DNA of 64,000 bases from Brassicibacter mesophilus (GCF_050433385.1 NZ_JBNPXI010000009.1:62001-126000), one strand, 5' to 3'; shown: positions 43,974-54,218, numbered from the stretch's first letter. Notes: generated from the sequence alone by a model not told the origin. Translations and numbers: made by a program.

Positions 43974-46900
43974 CTACTCTTTTATATTTTTTTCAATATC
44001 TTCAGGAGTTGGATTAGCCTTAGAGAACCAAAACGGATTAAAGCTGTTATTATGATTTAAATCTATTATCTCCATCCACTTGTCATAATTCTTGTTTTCT
44101 TTACTTATATAGCCTCTCATTTCAAAATGAAGATGTGCTCCTTTTGACATTCCTGAATTTCCTGTCTCTCCTATTAATTGTCCAGCTTTAACTTGTTCGC
44201 CAACTCTTACCATCGGTTGTCTAACCATATGGGCATATAAACTAATAATATAATCTTTGGTATTGCCTTCTTCAATAGGGTGTTTAATATACACAGCATA
44301 ACCGTAGCCCCCTCGCCAGCCCGAACTAATTACTTCACCATCTGCTATTGCCTGTATCGGCTCTCCTGTTGGCTTTGCTAGGTCAATTCCTGTATGATAT
44401 TTTTTAGTCTTTAAAATTGGATGAATTCTCCATCCCCAAGAGGAACTTATTCTTACATCAGGATCTGAGTATGGGGTTACATAGTCATCAATATTATAAA
44501 TTAAGTCTCTAAAATACTCTAAATTCGGAGATTTGCTAGTAGATAATACTGTAGAGCTACCTTTACCGAAGAAATCGAACACTTCCCATGTTATTTCATC
44601 AATTGGAACTTTCTTCTTCAAACTCAACATTCTTAAAAGTGTCCATTTCACTTCGTCATCTGACTTATGGTTCTTTATATGAATAATTCCTTTGTTCTCC
44701 ATTGAAGTATATAATCCGTTTGATATTCTTTCTAATAATAAATCTCCTGCAGAAACTATACTCTTAGTTGAAGTTTTTATTTTGTCCCATAGTTCTTCAT
44801 ACCACTTTGTATTAGTATTTGCTAATTTCTGCTTTGCTTCATTTGCATCTACATAGCTTAATACATCTTCAACAAATCTAGGATTAATATCTTCAAAGTT
44901 TCTTCCTCTCCAATAGGAGTTTGCTATATTTAGAATTTCTTCTTTACTTCTATGTGTGAAGGTATCAGGATTTCTATCAACTAATTCATCTAATGTTTCA
45001 GGTCCTATATGATAAGCAAACACAGCTTTTAATATATCTCCATCATATCTTAATATTAGATTCCTCAACGAAGCAGTTACATAACTAATACTTTTATATG
45101 GATTTTCTATATCTTCTTTATCTAATTTATATGTCCTAGACTCTTTGCCATTAATCCAAAATTCATTAGCATCTATAGAACTATTTTCTTGAGGGAAATA
45201 TATATTAGCAAAACCTTCTGTATTAGGATTATCTAGGAGTTTTTCTTCTTCTATCACACCTAAAATAATATCACTAACCATATATTGATCATACTTCTGA
45301 TTTAAATTCATTTTATCAAAAGCCTTTTTCCACTCTGATGAAGATAAAACACTTAATACCGTATTTCTATATCCCTCTAATTCTTTGCTAACTTCTTTTG
45401 AATGATCCTGTGTTTGAACTGCATCCCAATAATAATCTTCTGTTTGTTCGAATACATATTCATCTTGTAATACCTGCAATGGAATATCTTTTTCATAGTT
45501 TTTGATAAAGTCATATAAATATTTAATAGTATTATTTTCTTCATCTTTAATTCTTCGGGCTTCTAGGCTTGTATGTTCATTTGTTACTGTCATTCTATTT
45601 CTCCAATCGCTTAACCTTTCTTCATTGAAATATGTCTCATTAGGGAATGGTCTGACTTCATAAATAGCTCCCTCATATCGCCTATATAGATTTCCTATTT
45701 CTCCTTTATTTCTATTGTCTTCAATATCAAGTTCATACTCTACTCCTGTAACTCTACTTCTCTTATAGCTACTAGATTTAGACTCTCCTCGTTCATAAGT
45801 ATATCTACCTACTATGCTATCTTTCACTTTAGGAACTTTTAACTCATATGTTGCTATATCAGTATTAGGTTTAAACTCTTGGTCTTTATCAAATCCATTT
45901 TCAGCTATAACCTTACCTGAATCACTTTCTTTGTAAGTTAAACCTGGTATATGACTTTGATAAAAAACTAAATCAGGACTAACATCTCCATCTACATTAT
46001 TTGATACATCAATGTATCTTGTATCATATTTAGCTTCCCAATAGTAATTAATACTTATGCTTCCATCTTCGTGTTCTATCACTTCACTTTCTCTACTATA
46101 TGTTTTCTCTTCTATTTCAAGTGTGGTTGTCCAACTTTTAGCTAACCAATGCCTATCATACTCATAAAGATCAATGACAGCTTGCTCTTCTAAATCACTT
46201 AATGGTCTATCTACTCTAACTTCTTCAACATAAGTCTCCATGAATCTTCCTGCAAAAGTCAAAGCAGTATCTAATAGATACATTCTTTCTGTCCAGCTTG
46301 GCTGGGTAAGATAATATTCTCCTCTTTCAGCTAATTCTTCTCTTTTATCTTCAAGTTTTTCATTATAACTATATTTTTCTAAATCTATATTAGCATTTAC
46401 TTTCTCATCTTTATTAACAAACTCATTTACTTTTTCAGCAATTGAAGCAACCTCTGGCATCCAATATTCTAATGTTCTATTATCTTGATTTATTTTGTCA
46501 AACCAATATAAATAATATTTTTCAGGGTTTAGAACTTGATTTTTCTTTGATATATCACTTAGAAAATTAAATAATCCCTTTTTAATATACGGAGCTTTTA
46601 CTTGTATCTTATTGTTTATTTCGTGGTTATTAAATTCGCCTATTCCTAGGAATTCTCCATTCGTCCCTATTGTTTCTTCTGTTAGAAGTGGATTGGTTTG
46701 TCCTAGTTTTCCATGCTTATCTGACATATCATTAAAATAATTTAATTCTTCTGTATTATAGCTATACTCTTTTAATTTTTCATCTTCTAATTCAATAAAT
46801 TTAGGATAATAACCATCTTCAGCTTCCTGAAATGCTTCGCTATAATTATTAACAATATATTCTTCAACTTTTTTAGAATCTCTTTCTTCATCCATTGCTA

Positions 46901-48398
46901 GTGATTGATTGAATTTAACACTTCTAGCTTCAAAATATGAGAATATGACTCCTAATCCATAATCTCTAACACTTTCAATTTCCATTGGAATAGGTTCTCC
47001 TGTCTCTTTACTAACCAATGCTCCCCTTTCTCCATTAGGACTAATAGCTTCATCACTCCAAGCATATGCTAGATTTTTAAATTCATATTTTGGATCTTCT
47101 AAAGCTCTATCAATAATATGTATTTTGCCTGAAGCATCTTTTTCTGCAATATACCTAAAATCTTCTTTGTTGGCATTATAGTTTAAGCTACCGTCTTTTT
47201 GACTATCTCCTAAAAACTCTACCTTACCATCATACTCCCAATACCAATCTTCCCCTTCTTTTCCTTCAAGCTTTTCTTGTTCATACTCATTTCTAATATT
47301 ATCCTTTTTAACTTGATAGTCAGAATAATAATCTCCTTCATAGCTATTAACTGGATTTTGTTCAAAATATTCATCAATTCTTCTTTCTATTTCTATTTCA
47401 TCATCTTCCGTAATAATAGCTCTTTTTTCTCTTTTAGTGCTTGTATTGTATTTTACTAAACTTTGAATATTAACTTTTCCATCTTTATCTGTAAGCTCTA
47501 CTAACTGTAGATATTTTCTTGGTTCTAATTCACCTTCAGTAATAATAGGATTTCCTTCATTATCAGTTTCAAAATATCTTCTTTTTAGTGATTCAGCTTC
47601 ATTACCAAATTTATTTTCTTCCTTATCTCCTAACTCTGCTGATTTAGGTATTTGAAGATGAATGTTATCAGTCTCTTTAAAATATTCAATATTGTTATAT
47701 TCATATTCAAAATCATAAACTCTACTATTTTCTAATTTATCTTGATTAATGATAATACCATCTTCTGATCTTTCCTTAATATAAATAAAATCATTATTTA
47801 ATTCATCTACTCTTAAATAGTCATAAACAAATGCTACAGGTTTTGTAAAAGCTTCATAATAGAAAACTTTTGTATTACCATTAAATATTCCTTCATCATT
47901 TAGTTCTTGGTTTAATACAATCAATGCTTCAGGGCTGAATATATATTGCTGTTCTGCTCCATCAGCACTTCTATAATATTCATCTATTTTACTATCAGTA
48001 ACATCAAATGCTTTTGCTGGTTTTAAGAATGTTTTTTCTCCATTTGCATCCCTCGTATATTTAATGTTGTTATTAATTAATTCTTGAGTCTTATAATCCA
48101 ATTGATCAAAAGTCTTGTCTAGCCAGCTTTGATTATAAGATCCTATTGGAGATAGCATCTGGTAGAACGAAGTATCCGATGATCTTTGAGCTAGCATTTC
48201 TACACTTTTATCGAATTGCTGTTGTTCCTTTTGTGTTATATCTCCTCCATATAATTCGAACTCAAATAAGTTATTCAGCATATTGAAAACCCATGAAAAA
48301 ATAATAACAATTATCATAATAACAGCAATTATTACTGCTCCTTTTAAACCTAATACAATTAACCATTTCTTAATTCTTGATTTTGTTTTGTTAAACAT
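43974..48398 (-). CDS. Giant T4SS cell-wall hydrolase (transglycosylase-like and M23)
   Basis: 1474 residues. One N-terminal membrane segment (KGAVIIAVIMIIVIIFSWVFNML), a ~1000-residue charged extracellular middle, then a transglycosylase-like part near 1080-1220 (YVTASLRNLILRYDGDILKAVFAYHIGPETLDELV) and a C-terminal M23 LytM peptidase (GWRIHPILKTKKYHTGIDLA, SLYAHM, GAHLHFEMRG) with its zinc-binding H-x3-D and HxH. It should locally open the peptidoglycan for the conjugation channel, like other Gram-positive VirB1-type proteins, but is several times their size. Starts ATG 48398 behind GGAGG. Confidence 0.85.
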   Translation of the reverse strand: MFNKTKSRIKKWLIVLGLKGAVIIAVIMIIVIIFSWVFNMLNNLFEFELYGGDITQKEQQQFDKSVEMLAQRSSDTSFYQMLSPIGSYNQSWLDKTFDQLDYKTQELINNNIKYTRDANGEKTFLKPAKAFDVTDSKIDEYYRSADGAEQQYIFSPEALIVLNQELNDEGIFNGNTKVFYYEAFTKPVAFVYDYLRVDELNNDFIYIKERSEDGIIINQDKLENSRVYDFEYEYNNIEYFKETDNIHLQIPKSAELGDKEENKFGNEAESLKRRYFETDNEGNPIITEGELEPRKYLQLVELTDKDGKVNIQSLVKYNTSTKREKRAIITEDDEIEIERRIDEYFEQNPVNSYEGDYYSDYQVKKDNIRNEYEQEKLEGKEGEDWYWEYDGKVEFLGDSQKDGSLNYNANKEDFRYIAEKDASGKIHIIDRALEDPKYEFKNLAYAWSDEAISPNGERGALVSKETGEPIPMEIESVRDYGLGVIFSYFEARSVKFNQSLAMDEERDSKKVEEYIVNNYSEAFQEAEDGYYPKFIELEDEKLKEYSYNTEELNYFNDMSDKHGKLGQTNPLLTEETIGTNGEFLGIGEFNNHEINNKIQVKAPYIKKGLFNFLSDISKKNQVLNPEKYYLYWFDKINQDNRTLEYWMPEVASIAEKVNEFVNKDEKVNANIDLEKYSYNEKLEDKREELAERGEYYLTQPSWTERMYLLDTALTFAGRFMETYVEEVRVDRPLSDLEEQAVIDLYEYDRHWLAKSWTTTLEIEEKTYSRESEVIEHEDGSISINYYWEAKYDTRYIDVSNNVDGDVSPDLVFYQSHIPGLTYKESDSGKVIAENGFDKDQEFKPNTDIATYELKVPKVKDSIVGRYTYERGESKSSSYKRSRVTGVEYELDIEDNRNKGEIGNLYRRYEGAIYEVRPFPNETYFNEERLSDWRNRMTVTNEHTSLEARRIKDEENNTIKYLYDFIKNYEKDIPLQVLQDEYVFEQTEDYYWDAVQTQDHSKEVSKELEGYRNTVLSVLSSSEWKKAFDKMNLNQKYDQYMVSDIILGVIEEEKLLDNPNTEGFANIYFPQENSSIDANEFWINGKESRTYKLDKEDIENPYKSISYVTASLRNLILRYDGDILKAVFAYHIGPETLDELVDRNPDTFTHRSKEEILNIANSYWRGRNFEDINPRFVEDVLSYVDANEAKQKLANTNTKWYEELWDKIKTSTKSIVSAGDLLLERISNGLYTSMENKGIIHIKNHKSDDEVKWTLLRMLSLKKKVPIDEITWEVFDFFGKGSSTVLSTSKSPNLEYFRDLIYNIDDYVTPYSDPDVRISSSWGWRIHPILKTKKYHTGIDLAKPTGEPIQAIADGEVISSGWRGGYGYAVYIKHPIEEGNTKDYIISLYAHMVRQPMVRVGEQVKAGQLIGETGNSGMSKGAHLHFEMRGYISKENKNYDKWMEIIDLNHNNSFNPFWFSKANPTPEDIEKNIKE

Positions 48399-48419
48399 AT
48401 TATTTATCCTCCTTTCTCA

Positions 48420-48462
48420 ATAATGTCTATTTATGAACTTTATATAATCATCATATGCATCT
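48420..48462 (-). promoter_or_regulatory. GTT-N8-AAC-type promoter with TGCATA
   Basis: Minus strand GATGCATATGATGATTATAT, then AAAGTTC-N7-GAC (one mismatch); drives the giant hydrolase gene. Confidence 0.55.
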
Positions 48463-48479
48463 CATTTATCATCCATAAG

Positions 48480-48815
48480 AAAAACCTATATTAAATAGGT
48501 TTATACAACAAAAAAACCTTCCTTACTAGGCTTTATGAATATCTAATAGTGTATTAGCCTAATACTAACATCTAACTACTAGCACATATTCAATAAAACC
48601 ATCATCATAAGAAAGACTTCTGCTTACTTTTACAGTCTTCTATGAGGGTTTTGCCAAGCTCCCTCAACTTTTTTCCCTAATCCTCTGGGAAACTTATATC
48701 TTTGTTAAATACCTATGTAAATTCTATCCCCTTTAAATATTAAGAACCATTATCAAATCCATACTTGTTTTTTCATTTGTTATATTGTAATGCACTTAAA
48801 TCTTGAATTATTCAA
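48480..48815 (-). ncRNA. Putative non-coding transcript
   Basis: The promoter AGTGCATTACAATATAAC (near 48800) matches that of the 57-59 kb leaders. It is followed by about 300 bases without an ORF, including GAGGG/CCCTC and AGACT/AGTCT hairpins, and ends in AAACCTAT/ATAGGTTT plus TTTTTC (48481-48502). The next gene has its own promoter, so this looks like a separate RNA. Confidence 0.45.
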
Positions 48816-48833
48816 CTAATTTCAATTTTACTT

Positions 48834-50057
48834 TTATTGATATTCTATAGAATCATTTTCTTTTTTATCTTGCTGATCTTCAATTACATTATTTTTATTG
48901 ATAATACTGAAGTCTTCTTGATTAATTTCATTTTCTATCTCTAAAGTATTTTCCTCCAGATCTATTGTTTCTTGGTCATTATATTCTTCTAAATGTTCTT
49001 CTTCAACTATATCATCCTGGGCTTCTTCTATTTCCTGATCACTAATATAGCTATCTACATCAGTTTTTTCAACGGTTTCATTCTTTTGATCTTCTTTATC
49101 TACCTTATATTCTATCACCGCTTTATTAACTTCTTGATCTTTGTCTTCCGTAACTGTTGTTTCTTCTATCTCTTCAGCTACCTCTTTAACTTCGATATAT
49201 TGTTCTTCTGCATCAGCTGTTCCTTCTGTAATTGTGTTATCATCTTCTACAGTGTTATTTCCCAAACCTTCTTTAACTCCTATAATTTCTGTTTTATTTT
49301 CAATAGCTTCGATTTCATTAGCCACTTTTTCTTTTACCTGTTCTTCAGTATTTTCAAATTCTTCTTGTTCTATAGTTTCACCTAGCTCTTCAAGAGAACT
49401 GATTTGTATCTTAATATCATTTATATCTTTGTTAAGTTCTTCAACCTCTTTTTTTATTTCAGCAATATCAATTATAGGATTAGCTTCTATATTGAATAAA
49501 ATATTAAAATTAACTTGTTCTCTAAAAGCTCTTCCTATTCCTAATAAGAATTTACCATCTATCTTTTCCCTAGGTTCTAATATGATTGTAATATAGTCTT
49601 TGTTATTAGATATAAAATGGTCTTTGTTATTAATGTCTAGTCCTAATGAAGCTATATCTTGAGTTTCTCTAGTATCTAAATTGGAAAAGTCTATTTTATT
49701 AGGTTTTATCAAGCTCTCTGGAGCAAATGAATATCTATTATCAAACTTCAATCTTATTTTTATTTCTGCTGTTATACTATTCCTGTTTTCTAGCCACAAA
49801 TTCGTTCTAAAAAGGTTTTTACTACTATTTAGATTAATGTCTAGGGTTTCTATATTAAGATCTACTTCTCTGAAATTATAGTAATGATCTAAAATACCTT
49901 CTAAACTTTTTAATTCATCTTCTTTATATTGCAGTTCTTCTCTTAAATAGATTTCCTTCTGTTCTACATCAGTTGATATAGCATTTTCCAATGCTGAGAC
50001 CGTATTCATTGTAAAAAATAATATAATCACAAGATTAATAACTGTTTTCAAGTTCAT
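48834..50057 (-). CDS. Secreted protein with long acidic tail
   Basis: 407 residues from ATG 50057 behind GGAGGTG. Signal peptide ending near VSA, a ~200-residue beta/coiled domain (with RTNLWLENRNSITAEIKIRLKF), then from about 225 a very acidic, low-complexity Glu/Thr/Ile tail. No family recognised. Likely cell-surface and part of the transfer locus. Confidence 0.65.
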   Translation of the reverse strand: MNLKTVINLVIILFFTMNTVSALENAISTDVEQKEIYLREELQYKEDELKSLEGILDHYYNFREVDLNIETLDINLNSSKNLFRTNLWLENRNSITAEIKIRLKFDNRYSFAPESLIKPNKIDFSNLDTRETQDIASLGLDINNKDHFISNNKDYITIILEPREKIDGKFLLGIGRAFREQVNFNILFNIEANPIIDIAEIKKEVEELNKDINDIKIQISSLEELGETIEQEEFENTEEQVKEKVANEIEAIENKTEIIGVKEGLGNNTVEDDNTITEGTADAEEQYIEVKEVAEEIEETTVTEDKDQEVNKAVIEYKVDKEDQKNETVEKTDVDSYISDQEIEEAQDDIVEEEHLEEYNDQETIDLEENTLEIENEINQEDFSIINKNNVIEDQQDKKENDSIEYQ

Positions 50058-50145
50058 ATATTTCACCTCCTATTTTAGTTGTATATTGTCATTATATGCA
50101 CATTAGTAAATATAATTATTTTCGGAAGTTTGAATAAGCATAAAA

Positions 50146-50169
50146 AAAATAGAGCAATTGCTCTATTTT
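50146..50169 (-). terminator. Terminator
   Basis: Palindrome AAAATAGAGCAATTGCTCTATTTT; ends the gene at 50169. Confidence 0.8.
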
Positions 50170-51680
50170 TAATCTAATAACTCAAATACAAAAGTAATGC
50201 TATATTTAGACTGAATAGCTGAATCAAAGGCATTACCATGTTTAGCTTCTAATGTAAATGTTGCTGAACTATTAGGATCTAAACTGCCTATTTCTACAGC
50301 TTGTCCTACATCTAAGACTTCTTTTACGTATAAAGGATCTGTTTGAGTTAAACTTCTCCATTCTGCATTATCTTTTGTTTTTAAAGCTAATGCTAGATAT
50401 GTAGAAGAATCTATTTTATTTAATTTTTCCCATTCTTCATCGGTAAATTGTGTTGGCAATACATCAGTGAAAGAATATTGTGTATCAAGTGCTTGCTCTA
50501 AACTGCTAACAGAGACTTTTAAAGGGGCATTTGTTCCACTAGAAACCGTAAAATCTGGTGCTATAAATCTTTCTTCTGGAGTAGCTCCATTTGGATTAAT
50601 AACAAAAGCTGTAGAAATTGGGACAGTCACATTCAATACTGTAGCTTGAATGTCTCCATTTACTACCATTTCTCCTTGTGATAAATCAAGTTCTGGCTCT
50701 TCTGGATCTATCTGTGTTCCTAGCATTAATTTAAATGCATGCCCTGTAGAATATTTTTGAGTAAAATATGTATTTGTTGATCCAAAGACATTTTCAAATC
50801 CAAAAATAGAGTTCCCATCACTTAATAAATGTGCCCAATCAAAGCTATTTGATGTATTATCTACTAATTCAATTCTACTACTAAATTCACCTGTATCCAC
50901 ATTAAAGCTATAAATATTATTGTCACTTTGTTGAATTAATATCAAATTGTTTATTGCCACGGTTTCATAATTATTAACACTATCAAAGGTATATTCAAGA
51001 TTATATGAACCATCAGTTAGGTCATATGAAATTAGATCTTTTTGTAATGTTAAAAAGTATAATTTATCTCCTACTTTCTCAACATCTTGTAGTTGATAAC
51101 TTTTAGCAAATTGGCTATACAACTCAGAGGCAATATTTATTACTGTGCCAGCTTTAACAGAATCATCATAGATATTTAAATTTCCTGTATCAATCGTATA
51201 TACTTTATTATTATCTACAATAACAGGAAATTTTGTCGTTCCTGAAGTGGAAGCAAATACATCTCCTGTTATATCATTTCCATAATCCAATATAACTTCT
51301 TCTGTTGTTAGATTATATAACCCTACCCCTTCACTAGGGCTAGAAGTGCTCCCATACATATAATTAAATATTATACTTTCTTCTATCTTGGCCATATGCT
51401 GAATCGCAATTAAACCTTCATCTTTTAAAAATTGCTCACTACTTGTCTCCTGCTTAGTGTTTAAATCATAAATTCTAATCTTATAATCATTAGATTGAGT
51501 ATAGTATAGTTTCCCATCTTCATATATAGTTCCTCCAACAGACATCTTTTTAAGCTCCCCATTCCAATTTCCAAAATCTTGATATACAGTAATATTATCT
51601 TCTGCAAAAACATTACTTGTAAATGTTGAAAGTAAAACTGTAATCATTAACATAATGCTAATTATTTTTTTATTCTTCAT
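50169..51680 (-). CDS. Secreted propeller-like protein with duplicated C-terminal domain
   Basis: 503 residues. Signal peptide (MKNKKIISIMLMITVLLSTFTSNVFA), then repeats of the type VDNNKVYTIDTGNLNIYDDS and KLYFLTLQKDLISYDLTDG resembling beta-propeller blades (30-330), then a domain (about 335-503) nearly identical to the mature protein encoded next door at 51747. That domain begins NGDIQATVLNVTVPIS and is beta-sandwich-like. Probably a surface adhesin or receptor. Confidence 0.7.
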   Translation of the reverse strand: MKNKKIISIMLMITVLLSTFTSNVFAEDNITVYQDFGNWNGELKKMSVGGTIYEDGKLYYTQSNDYKIRIYDLNTKQETSSEQFLKDEGLIAIQHMAKIEESIIFNYMYGSTSSPSEGVGLYNLTTEEVILDYGNDITGDVFASTSGTTKFPVIVDNNKVYTIDTGNLNIYDDSVKAGTVINIASELYSQFAKSYQLQDVEKVGDKLYFLTLQKDLISYDLTDGSYNLEYTFDSVNNYETVAINNLILIQQSDNNIYSFNVDTGEFSSRIELVDNTSNSFDWAHLLSDGNSIFGFENVFGSTNTYFTQKYSTGHAFKLMLGTQIDPEEPELDLSQGEMVVNGDIQATVLNVTVPISTAFVINPNGATPEERFIAPDFTVSSGTNAPLKVSVSSLEQALDTQYSFTDVLPTQFTDEEWEKLNKIDSSTYLALALKTKDNAEWRSLTQTDPLYVKEVLDVGQAVEIGSLDPNSSATFTLEAKHGNAFDSAIQSKYSITFVFELLD

Positions 51681-51746
51681 AGAAATTTACACTCCTTTCA
51701 TTAAATCATAATTAATTTAATAAGGGAGAATTTTTCCCCCTTATTG

Positions 51747-52331
51747 TTACAGTAACTCAAATACAAAAGTTATAGTATATTTAGACTGAATAGCTGAATC
51801 AAAAGCATTACCATGTTTAGCTTCTAATGTAAATGTTGCTGAACTATTAGGATCTAAACTGCCTATTTCTACAGCTTGTCCTGCATCTAAGACTTCTTTT
51901 ACGTATAAAGGATCTGTTTGAGTTAAACTTCTCCATTCTGTATTATCTTTTGCTTTTAAAGCTAATGCTAAATATGCAGAAGAATCTGTTATTCCTAATT
52001 TTTCCCATTCTTCATCAGTAAAATTTGTAGGTAATACATCAGTGAAAGAATATTGTGTATCAAGTGCTTGCTCTAAACTGCTAACAGAGACTTTTAAAGG
52101 GGCATTTGTTCCACTAGAAACCGTAAAATCTGGTGCTATAAATCTCTCTTCAGCGGTAGCACCATTCGGATCAATAACAAATCCTGTTGATATTGGAACA
52201 GTTACATTTAATACTGTAGCTTGAATATCTCCATTTACAGCTACATCACCTGTTTCTGCAAATACTACCCCATTTGATGATAATACTAAAATTATTAATA
52301 TGCTTATTAATGACTTAAAATTTGTTTTCAT
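51747..52331 (-). CDS. Secreted single-domain protein, twin of the 50169 C-terminus
   Basis: 194 residues: signal peptide, then one domain differing from the 50169-51680 C-terminus at only about 20 positions; the DNA is likewise nearly identical (compare 50180-50660 with 51757-52230). A very recent duplication or ongoing gene conversion. Could be the polymerising subunit or ligand of the larger protein (inference). Confidence 0.75.
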   Translation of the reverse strand: MKTNFKSLISILIILVLSSNGVVFAETGDVAVNGDIQATVLNVTVPISTGFVIDPNGATAEERFIAPDFTVSSGTNAPLKVSVSSLEQALDTQYSFTDVLPTNFTDEEWEKLGITDSSAYLALALKAKDNTEWRSLTQTDPLYVKEVLDAGQAVEIGSLDPNSSATFTLEAKHGNAFDSAIQSKYTITFVFELL

Positions 52332-52352
52332 AAAAAAAACACTCTCCTTTCT

Positions 52353-52940
52353 TTAATTTTTGATTAAAATTTTCACACTTTCATACTCAGTTTTGCCTAC
52401 CTGTAAAAGAGAAGACATGTCATAAAATTTAACATGAGTAGTTACTTTATGTAGCCCTTTTTCTAATTCTTTGTCGAATTTAATACTTTCAATACCTTGA
52501 TTAGGCTTAATTACAGGAGACTTATAAATGATTCCCAAATCATCATGTTCAATTTCCACTTGCATTAAAACCTTATTTTCTGGACTATTTTGTATAAAAT
52601 AATTACCTTTAGCTTTACCATTTTCAAATTCACAGGAATTGCTTACCTTGTGATTAACATAAGAAGCATTTGTTTTTGCTTGCAAATCTAATTTAATTTC
52701 TTTTACGTTTGATAAATCCAGTTCCCCTTCTATAATTCCATCAGTATCACCCGTTAATTTCAACTTATACTTATCCAGATCTTTTTTAACTTGTTCCTCT
52801 TGATTTTTATCATTTCTTTGTGAATTTATATATCCTGTTGAAGACAAAACTAAAACTGAAACAATAAGTAATAGAAGTAGAATAATTACTGTGACTATAA
52901 TTCTTTTGGATTGATTTTTGGATTCTTTATTATTTGACAT
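52353..52940 (-). CDS. Membrane-anchored extracellular protein
   Basis: About 195 residues. One membrane segment (IIVTVIILLLLLIVSVLVLSS) and a beta-rich outer domain. Start uncertain: ATG 52940 sits 13 bases after GGAGAG, TTG 52946 is better spaced and GTG 52952 too close. First gene of the secreted-protein cluster; likely linked to the two duplicated proteins. Confidence 0.65.
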   Translation of the reverse strand: MSNNKESKNQSKRIIVTVIILLLLLIVSVLVLSSTGYINSQRNDKNQEEQVKKDLDKYKLKLTGDTDGIIEGELDLSNVKEIKLDLQAKTNASYVNHKVSNSCEFENGKAKGNYFIQNSPENKVLMQVEIEHDDLGIIYKSPVIKPNQGIESIKFDKELEKGLHKVTTHVKFYDMSSLLQVGKTEYESVKILIKN

Positions 52941-52997
52941 AAGCAATTTCACTCTCCTTTCATATTATGCATTTAATGTCTAATTACAACTTTTTAT

Positions 52998-53030
52998 ATT
53001 GTTTTTATTGGAACATTATATGTTATGCAG
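52998..53030 (-). promoter_or_regulatory. GTT-N8-AAC promoter with TGCATA
   Basis: Minus strand CTGCATAACATATAATGTTC-N7-AAC; drives 52353 and probably the cluster. Confidence 0.65.
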
Positions 53031-53079
53031 AAATATCGTGCATATAATACAAATTTGATTTTATCTGGTCTAATAACAA

Positions 53080-53101
53080 AACTCCTAGAAGTCTAGGAGT
53101 T
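53080..53101 (-). terminator. Terminator of the methyltransferase gene
   Basis: Perfect AACTCCTAGA / TCTAGGAGTT, then TTTTG. Confidence 0.8.
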
Positions 53102-53106
53102 AATTG

Positions 53107-54159
53107 TTAGGAAACTATTTTTTTAGCAGAGAAAAGATATTCATATACTTTATCTCTTTTTTGTTTATGATTATTACTCTTATATCGTTTATATTCTTGT
53201 TTATGTAGTTCTACTTGATAATTATTACTATTAAAAATATCTATAATCTCTGTATGAGACAGTATTCCTTCATCATTATATGAAAGAAAAACATTCTTGG
53301 CTTGATTACTTTTTATAAGTGTTTTAAATGCTTCTTTTACTTCTCTTTTAGAAGAAAAGCTCGATCTTTTGTTGCTCCAATCTGGTCTTCCTGTCTTACC
53401 TGTAAGCTCCCCATTATAGTTAGTTGCTATAGTCTCTAAAATATGATAATCAGATGCATATTGCCTAGTATTATATGGAGGGTCCAAATATAATATATCA
53501 GGTTGTATATTCTTAATGACTTTATTACAATCATTATTAAATGCCTTATGTAAGGAATTTTTTTTATTTACTTCTAATAATTTATATTTAAATGGTTTTA
53601 AAGCTGTTTTTTGAAACTTTTTTAAATAAGCAGTATATACACCTGTATGATTAGCTACTCTATCAGCTGATTCCACTAAACTAGCTACTAAATAACAAAA
53701 TTCTTTATGCTTCAGTTCATCCTTTATAGAATATAAGTATTCTTTCACGGTATCTATTCTCATAGAATTTTCAATTGTAAAATAGCTTCTTTCATATTCA
53801 CAATGATTTATACTCTCAGGAGAATAATTTTTAGTTATAAATCCTTTCTTAGGTTTTAAGTCGTTTATTAATTTTTCTATTTCCTCAAATCTATTTTTAG
53901 GGTTAATATTATATTTATCAATAAAATATTTGAATTTAAGTTCTTCTTCATTTGCTAACAAGGCAACAGTTCTTATATAACTATAATATTGTAGATCATT
54001 AGTTATTATCTCTTTAGCACCTTTATCTTTAAAGAACTCTGCAACTGCTCCTGTTCCTGAAAACAGATCGCATACTACTTTATCTTTTATTGTAGTTTCT
54101 TTTTCTATAACCTCTTCAATAAAACTTAATAATTTTTTCTTTGAACCCATGTATTGCAT
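53107..54159 (-). CDS. D12-class N6-adenine DNA methyltransferase
   Basis: 350 residues. Motif I CDLFSGTGAVAEFF (30-43), and the catalytic DPPY motif at 226-229 (LYLDPPYNTRQYASDY), in the order of Dam/D12-class (alpha) enzymes, with QYMGSKKKLL at the start as in that class. It methylates adenine in a short unknown site. No restriction enzyme gene adjoins it, so it is likely solitary, protecting the element from host restriction or marking it for regulation. Behind the 18-bp palindrome (54219) and a TGACATGTCA palindrome (54197). Confidence 0.9.
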   Translation of the reverse strand: MQYMGSKKKLLSFIEEVIEKETTIKDKVVCDLFSGTGAVAEFFKDKGAKEIITNDLQYYSYIRTVALLANEEELKFKYFIDKYNINPKNRFEEIEKLINDLKPKKGFITKNYSPESINHCEYERSYFTIENSMRIDTVKEYLYSIKDELKHKEFCYLVASLVESADRVANHTGVYTAYLKKFQKTALKPFKYKLLEVNKKNSLHKAFNNDCNKVIKNIQPDILYLDPPYNTRQYASDYHILETIATNYNGELTGKTGRPDWSNKRSSFSSKREVKEAFKTLIKSNQAKNVFLSYNDEGILSHTEIIDIFNSNNYQVELHKQEYKRYKSNNHKQKRDKVYEYLFSAKKIVS

Positions 54160-54196
54160 GATTACATCTTCCTTTCATTAGTTGATGTAATCATAC

Positions 54197-54206
54197 TGAC
54201 ATGTCA
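54197..54206 (-). promoter_or_regulatory. TGACATGTCA palindrome
   Basis: Perfect 10-bp palindrome between the 18-bp site and the methyltransferase start; the same arrangement occurs at 60270. Confidence 0.5.
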
Positions 54207-54218
54207 TATATGTTATAA

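Noticed and set aside
48993..49596. Long plus-strand frames opposite the acidic secreted protein
   Set aside because: Mirror images of the Glu-rich tail (GAA/TTC codons); Phe/Ser-rich composition and no ribosome site.
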